Positions 5,940 to 10,981 of a stretch of 10,981 bases of DNA are shown here, one piece after another. The position numbers were made by a program, and so were the translations under genes. Under the pieces are notes generated by a model that saw nothing but the letters and a program-made list of their open reading frames with translations, searched no databases and had not been told where the DNA came from. The DNA is from Actinomycetota bacterium (lineage in GTDB: Bacteria > Actinomycetota > Thermoleophilia > Miltoncostaeales > Miltoncostaeaceae), in assembly GCA_005800465.1 (NCBI GenBank), contig SYFI01000076.1:1-10981 (forward strand), written 5' to 3'. Numbering within the stretch: position 1 is the first letter of the stretch; each line of letters starts with the position of its first letter.

Positions 5940-7259
5940 CTACCTGGCCCCGAACTCCCGTGCGCACTCGCGAAACACATCACCCCGGTGTTCGTACGAC
6001 CTGAACTGGTCAAACGACGCACAGGCGGGCGACAACAGCACCACGTCGCCCGACCGCGCCCCTGCGGACGCTGCGGCAACGGCGGACTGCAGGTTGGGGT
6101 GCGACACAGATGTCACACCGCAATCTCCCAGCGCAGCGGCAAGTTGAGGGGCGGTCTCACCGATCAGATGCGCGGTATCAACCACCCCGCGCGCGGCCTC
6201 TGCCAAATCGTCAAAGGGGGTGCCCTTGCTGCTGCCGCCGGCGATGAGGATGACCCGGTCGGGGTAGGCATCGAGCGCCGCGATCGCGGCGGCCGGGTTG
6301 GTGGCCTTGGAGTCGTTGACGTAGGTGACACCGCCGGCCACCCCCACCACTTCAAGGCGATGTGGGACACCGGCAAATGACGCCAGCCCGGCAGCGATCG
6401 CCTGGGCCGTGAGTCCGGCGTGAGCCGCCATCGCGGCCGCGGCCATCACGTTCTGGCGATTGTGTGTGCCCCGCAGCGGGATCTCATCCCAGCCGGCGAT
6501 GCGGCCAAGGCCCGACACGTGCAGGCCGTCCTGCGCCCACGCCACGGCATCGTCACCCGGTACCCCAGAGGTCACGACACACCGGGCGGGCGCCGCACCG
6601 GGTGATGCCTCGCCCTGCGGCAGGATCGCCAGATCACCCGGCTGCTGGTGTGCAAACAGATTGCGCTTGGCAGCCGCGTATGCCGCCAGATCGTCGTACC
6701 GGTCCAGATGGTCCGGGGTGACATTGAGCATTACGGCTGCCCGGGGGCGGAAGGTGGGCACGTCCTCCAGCTGAAACGACGAGCACTCCACCACAAGCCA
6801 TGCGGCGGCGTCCACCTGCCCCACGAGGCCCGTGAGTGGCGTGCCCTGATTGCCGCATGCCACTGCACCCCGCCGCGCCGAACGCAGACTGTGCGCCCAC
6901 AGCTCGGTGGTGGTGGTCTTGCCGTTGGTCCCGGTGATTCCCATGAGCGGATTGGGGAGTACGCGCGACGCCAACTCAATCTCGCTCCACACCGGAGTGC
7001 CGGCCGCATACGCCGCGGCGAGCGGGGGTGCCTCGCGGGGCACCCCCGGGCTTCGCACAACCAGATCGGCCTCCACGGCCTCGTCCCACGGGCTTCGCAC
7101 CTCGATACCCGCCGCCTGCAGCTCGGTGCCATCAACCTGCAGGCGGTCCACGCCCACTACCTGCCACCCCTGGGCCGCGAGGAGCAACGCAGATGCCCGG
7201 CCGGACCTGCCGAGGCCCACCACCAGCGCACGGCCGGGCGTGGGGAGCGCCGGGCTCAT
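5940..7259 (-). CDS. murD: UDP-N-acetylmuramoyl-L-alanine--D-glutamate ligase MurD
   Basis: MurD adds D-glutamate to UDP-MurNAc-L-Ala in the cytosol, using ATP. The 439-residue protein contains VVGLGRSG (13-20) in the N-terminal Rossmann-like domain, the P-loop GITGTNGKTTTTEL (107-120), ECSSFQLE (158-165), NVTPDHLDRY (179-188), GTHNRQN (264-270), NDSKATN (315-321), GGSSKGTPF (341-349), and SPACASFDQF (410-419). All are standard MurD positions and the length is normal. The start is ATG 7257-7259, overlapping the mraY TGA as ATGA. No Shine-Dalgarno sequence is visible, so translation is probably coupled to mraY. The stop is TAG. The reading frame stays open for about 240 codons upstream of the ATG, but that part is an out-of-frame shadow of mraY. 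Confidence 0.98.
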   Translation of the reverse strand: MSPALPTPGRALVVGLGRSGRASALLLAAQGWQVVGVDRLQVDGTELQAAGIEVRSPWDEAVEADLVVRSPGVPREAPPLAAAYAAGTPVWSEIELASRVLPNPLMGITGTNGKTTTTELWAHSLRSARRGAVACGNQGTPLTGLVGQVDAAAWLVVECSSFQLEDVPTFRPRAAVMLNVTPDHLDRYDDLAAYAAAKRNLFAHQQPGDLAILPQGEASPGAAPARCVVTSGVPGDDAVAWAQDGLHVSGLGRIAGWDEIPLRGTHNRQNVMAAAAMAAHAGLTAQAIAAGLASFAGVPHRLEVVGVAGGVTYVNDSKATNPAAAIAALDAYPDRVILIAGGSSKGTPFDDLAEAARGVVDTAHLIGETAPQLAAALGDCGVTSVSHPNLQSAVAAASAGARSGDVVLLSPACASFDQFRSYEHRGDVFRECAREFGAR

Positions 7260-8239
7260 GTGGGCAGCGTGCGGAAGAAGAGCGTGAAGCCGATAGCCGC
7301 GAACATGAGCGCGATGAGCCAGAACCGCACGATGATCTTGGTTTCGCTCCACCCGGCCATCTCGAAGTGATGGTGTACCGGCGCCATGAGAAACACCCGG
7401 CGGCGCGTGCGCTTGAACACGAGTACCTGGATGAGCACCGAAAGCGCCTCGATCACAAATACGCCGCCAACGAGGACGAGAAGGAACTCGGTCTTGGTCA
7501 TCACGGCGAGCGCAGCAATGGCGCCACCCAGTGCGAATGACCCGGTATCGCCCATGAACACCGACGCGGGGTATGAGTTGAACCAGAGGAACCCCACGCA
7601 CGCGCCCATGAGCGTGGCCGCGAAGATGGCCATGTCGCGCTGCCCCGTAACCACGAAGGTCATGCCGATGTAGGCCAGCAGGGCGATGGCCATGGTGCCT
7701 GCGGCAAGACCATCGAGGCCATCGGTGAGGTTGACCGCGTTGGTGGCACCGGCCAGCACCAACAGCACGAGAATACCGAAGGCGATGGGCCCGATCTCGA
7801 ACGACGCGCTTCGCACGATGTGCAGGTCGATGGTGGTGGGAACACCTACCACCCGCACCCCGACGACCGACAGCACGATGGCCACCACCACCAGGGCGAT
7901 CATCTTCCACCGGCCCGAGAGCCCAAGCGACCGCTTCTTCACGATCTTCATCCAGTCGTCCACAAAGCCGATGGCCCCGCACGCGAGCGTGGTGAAGAGC
8001 ACGGTCATGGCGGCAGTGCTGCGCGACGAGAGAATGAGGAACGGGATGGCCATTGCCAGCAGAATGAGCAGTCCTCCCATCGTGGGAGTTCCCTGCTTCT
8101 CGGCGTGCCCCTCGGGGATCTCGCCCTGCGGACGGATGAACTGCCCCACCTCGTGGTCACGCAACCAGCCGATAAACTTGGGGCCGAGGAACAGCATGAG
8201 CATGACGGCGCCGATTGCGGCGATCAGGACGCGCGGCAC
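7256..8239 (-). CDS. mraY: Phospho-MurNAc-pentapeptide transferase MraY
   Basis: MraY is the integral membrane enzyme that transfers phospho-MurNAc-pentapeptide to undecaprenyl phosphate, giving lipid I. The 327-residue protein is a compact MraY with about ten hydrophobic segments. It keeps QGTPTMGG (49-56), the VDDWMK Mg-binding aspartates (93-98), NAVNLTDGLDGLAAG (167-181), FNSYPASVFMGDTGS (220-234), and MAPVHHHFEMAGW (285-297) with the HHH motif. The start is the GTG at 8237-8239; GGGAGG sits eight bases upstream and the murF TAA ends three bases before. It is between murF and murD, as in most dcw clusters. The stop overlaps the murD start. Confidence 0.98.
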   Translation of the reverse strand: MPRVLIAAIGAVMLMLFLGPKFIGWLRDHEVGQFIRPQGEIPEGHAEKQGTPTMGGLLILLAMAIPFLILSSRSTAAMTVLFTTLACGAIGFVDDWMKIVKKRSLGLSGRWKMIALVVVAIVLSVVGVRVVGVPTTIDLHIVRSASFEIGPIAFGILVLLVLAGATNAVNLTDGLDGLAAGTMAIALLAYIGMTFVVTGQRDMAIFAATLMGACVGFLWFNSYPASVFMGDTGSFALGGAIAALAVMTKTEFLLVLVGGVFVIEALSVLIQVLVFKRTRRRVFLMAPVHHHFEMAGWSETKIIVRFWLIALMFAAIGFTLFFRTLPT

Positions 8240-8242
8240 GGG

Positions 8243-9550
8243 TTAGGCCTCCCGCTCCCGGATGGCGCGCGCCACGCGCTCCATCGTCATGCCACGGGAG
8301 CCCTTGACCAGCACCACGTCGCCGGGCTCAATGAGCGCGGGCACTCCGGCCACGGCATCGTCGGTGGTGGCGAAGATGGCGCTCGCAACGCCGTGTGCAC
8401 CGTCCGGGTACGACGCGGCGCGCGCACCCACCGCGATCACCAGGTCAACGCCCAGGCGGGCGGCCTCCCCGCCCACCTCGCGGTGAAAGCGGGCCTCATC
8501 GGGTCCGAGTTCCAGCATGTCGGCCATCACGGCCACGTGGCGACCATCACGCCGGCACAGGTCGGCCAGTGCGGCGCCCATCGCCGGAGGGTTGGCGTTA
8601 TAGCAATCCTCTATGAGCATGCCGCCGCCCGGCAGCGGGTACTCGATACCCCGCATGGCTGAGCGCACAAGGCGCACCGGGGTACCGGCCGCGGGTGGTG
8701 TGCCAAGCGCGGTGGCCACGGCCACGGCGGCGGCCATGTTGCGTCGCTCCCAGGCCTTGAGATCGCCGAGGTCGAGGTCGATGGCCGGCTCATCGCCAAA
8801 GCGCACCACACCCACGCCCTCGGGCAGCGCATCCACATAGGCGCTCAGGTGAATGTCGTCGTCGGGGATGACCGCAACTCCGCCCGGGCGAAGAGCGCCC
8901 AGGATCTCTGCCTTTGCGGCGGCGATCGCCTCGATGGTTCCCAGCAGCTCAAGATGCACGGGGCCCACGGAGGTGATGACCGCCACGTCGGGTGGTGCAA
9001 GCACGGCCAGCTCGGCGATCTGACCGGGGCCCCGCATTCCCATCTCAATGACGGCCACCTCGGCGTCGGCGGGCAGTCCGAGAATGCTGAGCGGCACGCC
9101 CACCTCGGTGTTGCGGTTACCCGGCGTGCAGGCCACTCGTACTCCGGCGGCAAGAAGCACCGCGCCCACGCTGTCTTTGGTCGAGGTCTTGCCGTATGAG
9201 CCCGTGACGCCCACCACCCGTGCACCCAGGTGCTGGAGGGCACCGCGCCCGACGAGCCCCAGGGCCTCAATCGGATCGCCGGCGAGCAATACGGCGGCAC
9301 CGGTACGCGCCAGATCGTCCCCCACCTCCGACCACGCCTCGGGGCCCACCAGCACAGCGACTGCGCCCTGCGCGATGGCATCTGCCGCATGCAGGCCGCC
9401 ATCCACGTTTTCGCCCGAGACACCCACAAACAGGCAACCGGGCACGACGTCACGCGAGTCGGCGGTTGCACCCTCCACCATCACATCGTCGTCGCCTGCG
9501 ACCAGCGTGATCCCGCCCCACTCAATGATGTCCCGCAGCGCAATCCTCAT
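8243..9550 (-). CDS. murF: UDP-MurNAc-tripeptide--D-alanyl-D-alanine ligase MurF
   Basis: MurF adds D-Ala-D-Ala to the UDP-MurNAc-tripeptide, completing the pentapeptide precursor. The 435-residue protein has TADSRDVVPGCLF (29-41), the P-loop GVTGSYGKTSTKD (114-126), TPGNRNTEVGVPL (142-154), VIEMGMRGPGQI (167-178), the SVGPVHLE segment (194-201), EDCYNANPPAM (314-324), and KGSRGMTMERV (416-426). Two things are odd. The stretch between the central domain and C-terminal domain (about 251-271) is short. The usual HNxxN element is not visible there, and AWERRN takes its place. The start is ATG 9548-9550, overlapping murE TGA as ATGA, with only AGGCGG upstream. The stop is TAA. Confidence 0.97.
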   Translation of the reverse strand: MRIALRDIIEWGGITLVAGDDDVMVEGATADSRDVVPGCLFVGVSGENVDGGLHAADAIAQGAVAVLVGPEAWSEVGDDLARTGAAVLLAGDPIEALGLVGRGALQHLGARVVGVTGSYGKTSTKDSVGAVLLAAGVRVACTPGNRNTEVGVPLSILGLPADAEVAVIEMGMRGPGQIAELAVLAPPDVAVITSVGPVHLELLGTIEAIAAAKAEILGALRPGGVAVIPDDDIHLSAYVDALPEGVGVVRFGDEPAIDLDLGDLKAWERRNMAAAVAVATALGTPPAAGTPVRLVRSAMRGIEYPLPGGGMLIEDCYNANPPAMGAALADLCRRDGRHVAVMADMLELGPDEARFHREVGGEAARLGVDLVIAVGARAASYPDGAHGVASAIFATTDDAVAGVPALIEPGDVVLVKGSRGMTMERVARAIREREA

Positions 9551-10981
9551 GTGGCCCGCCTGGTGCCGAGCACCTCACGCGCCACCTGGCCGTCGTCGAA
9601 CGGAGTGACCACGCCAGCCACCTCTTGCCCCGACTCATGCCCCTTACCGGCGATCACCACCACGTCACCCGGGCGCGCCGCGTCAATTGCCGTGGCAATG
9701 GCCAGCCGGCGATCAGCCTGCACCAGCAGGTCGGCCGGGCCATGCCCCGCACCCGCGACGATCTGCTGGATGATGGCGTCGGGGTCCTCGCTGCGCGGGT
9801 TGTCGGAAGTGACGATGCACACATCCGACAGTGCGCGGCCGATGGCCCCCATCTGCGGGCGCTTTCCGGTGTCGCGGTCGCCCCCGCAGCCAAACAGCAC
9901 GATCAGGCGTCCGTCGCCTGCCAGATCGCGCGTGGTGCGCAGCACGTTCTCGAGCGAATCGGGTGTGTGCGCGTAGTCAACAAGCACCTGAAATGGCTGG
10001 CCCATGTCGATGGGCTCAAGCCGCCCCGGCACTCCCTGCACCAATGAGATACCCCGGGCCACGGCCGTGTGATCGAGGCCCAGCAATTCACCCATCGCCA
10101 CCACGCCCAGCACGTTCTCAACGTTGAAGCGCCCCCGGAGCGGGCTCTCGATGTGAAGCGCCCCCCGGGGAGTCCTCACCGTGGCCGTGAACCCCTGCGC
10201 GGTCATCTCGAGTACCTCGGGGGCGACATCGGCGTCGGGGGCATCGATACCGAAACCCATTAGCCCCAACTCGTCGGCCAGGCGCCGGCCGGCCGGGTCG
10301 TCGAGGTTGACCGCACCCGGCGGGTTCGCCCCCTCGCCGTCGGGGCGCGCAAACAGCAGGCGCTTGGCCTGGAAGTACGACTCCTCGTCCCCGTGGAAAT
10401 CGAGGTGGTCGCGCGTGAGGTTGGTGAAGATGGCCGCGGCGAAGTGCAGGCCCGCAACGCGGTGCTGAGCAAGCGCGTGTGATGACACCTCGATGGCGCA
10501 GGCGGTGTCACCCGAGTCGCGCATGTTCGCGAGCAGCCCCTGCATCTCGACGCTCTCGGGCGTGGTGTGCGTCGGCACCGACGACCGGCCACCCATCCGG
10601 ATCTCGACCGTGCCGATGACCCCGCACTTCATGCCAGCGGCCTGGAGTACCGCGTGCGCCAGATACGCGCTGGTGGTCTTGCCATTGGTACCGGTGATAC
10701 CCACAACGGTCATATTCGCGGAGGGGTCGCCCTCGATCACTGCCACCATGAGCGCCATTGCGCCCCGGGAATCGGGCACGAGCACCTGAGGCACCGGAAG
10801 GTCAAGTGGGCGCTCAACCACAAGCGCCGACGCGCCCCGTGCCACGGCATCGGCTGCGAAGTCGTGGCCATCGGCGCGCCCACCCACCAGGCAGGCGAAC
10901 AGGTCGCCCGGCCCGACATCTGCGGAGCGGTATCTGATGGCCGCGACATGCGTTGTCGCGGCCGCGTCGGCAGCAGCGGGA
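9547..10981 (-). CDS. murE: UDP-MurNAc-L-Ala-D-Glu--meso-diaminopimelate ligase MurE (5' end cut off)
   Basis: MurE adds the third stem-peptide residue. 477 codons are present and the gene continues past the window edge, probably by a few to about twenty codons. The visible frame shows RYRSADVGPGDLF at 10908-10946, matching the N-terminal family pattern. It also has the P-loop VVGITGTNGKTT, HTTPESVEMQ, NLTRDHLDFHG with the AKRLLF lysine region, NVENVLG, VDYAHTPDSL, FGCGGDRDTGKRP, and the C-terminal GKGHE. DNPRSE at 9787-9804 is the DNPRxE motif of meso-DAP-adding MurE enzymes, so the substrate is inferred as meso-DAP and not L-lysine. The stop overlaps the murF start. The GTG at 10885-10887 is not the true start because the conserved N-terminal domain continues upstream of it. 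Confidence 0.97.
   Translation of the reverse strand, partial: PAAADAAATTHVAAIRYRSADVGPGDLFACLVGGRADGHDFAADAVARGASALVVERPLDLPVPQVLVPDSRGAMALMVAVIEGDPSANMTVVGITGTNGKTTSAYLAHAVLQAAGMKCGVIGTVEIRMGGRSSVPTHTTPESVEMQGLLANMRDSGDTACAIEVSSHALAQHRVAGLHFAAAIFTNLTRDHLDFHGDEESYFQAKRLLFARPDGEGANPPGAVNLDDPAGRRLADELGLMGFGIDAPDADVAPEVLEMTAQGFTATVRTPRGALHIESPLRGRFNVENVLGVVAMGELLGLDHTAVARGISLVQGVPGRLEPIDMGQPFQVLVDYAHTPDSLENVLRTTRDLAGDGRLIVLFGCGGDRDTGKRPQMGAIGRALSDVCIVTSDNPRSEDPDAIIQQIVAGAGHGPADLLVQADRRLAIATAIDAARPGDVVVIAGKGHESGQEVAGVVTPFDDGQVAREVLGTRRAT

Noticed and set aside
7260..7982. In-frame extension of about 240 codons upstream of murD that would make a 680-residue protein.
   Set aside because: It overlaps mraY in a different frame, is rich in Arg/His/Gly as expected for a high-GC shadow frame, and MurD is full length from the ATG at 7259.
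7820..8662. Plus-strand open frame of 280 codons opposite mraY and murF.
   Set aside because: Very rich in His, Gly and Ala, antisense to conserved genes, with no family resemblance.
1..10981. A novel defence, mobile or biosynthetic system.
   Set aside because: All coding space is filled by ten recognised dcw genes; there are no integrase, transposase, toxin-antitoxin or CRISPR signs.

Overview
The window is a stretch of the division and cell-wall (dcw) cluster of a high-GC bacterium. Every gene lies on the minus strand, so transcription runs from high to low coordinates. In that order the genes are murE (start cut off by the window edge), murF, mraY, murD, ftsW, murG, murC, murB, ftsQ and ftsZ (only its first 95 codons are present). 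Coding density is almost total, and the only gap of any size is 152 bases between ftsQ and ftsZ.

Organism: the gene order, the high GC content, frequent GTG starts, and ftsQ followed directly by ftsZ with no ftsA between them all point to Actinomycetota. The retained murB between murC and ftsQ, and several lineage-like motif variants (for example in MurG), fit a deep branch such as Thermoleophilia better than Streptomyces or Mycobacterium. This placement is inference and was not checked against a database. MurE carries the DNPRxE motif, so the peptidoglycan should contain meso-diaminopimelate.

How the genes work together: MurB makes UDP-MurNAc. MurC, MurD, MurE and MurF add L-Ala, D-Glu, meso-DAP and D-Ala-D-Ala. 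MraY moves the product to the lipid carrier (lipid I) and MurG adds GlcNAc (lipid II). FtsW polymerises the glycan strand at the septum, FtsQ links the divisome parts in the membrane, and FtsZ forms the ring. MurA and a D-Ala-D-Ala ligase gene are not in the window.

Layout of control: the junctions fall into two classes. Four are ATGA or GTGA overlaps with no good ribosome binding site (murE/murF, mraY/murD, murG/murC, murB/ftsQ). The starts of mraY, ftsW, murG, murB and ftsZ have a recognisable Shine-Dalgarno sequence. The ftsQ-ftsZ gap holds a plausible sigma-70-type promoter, short repeats and a possible folded leader before ftsZ, and is the least ordinary part of the window. I found no mobile element, CRISPR array, RNA gene or unknown accessory system; this is core genome.
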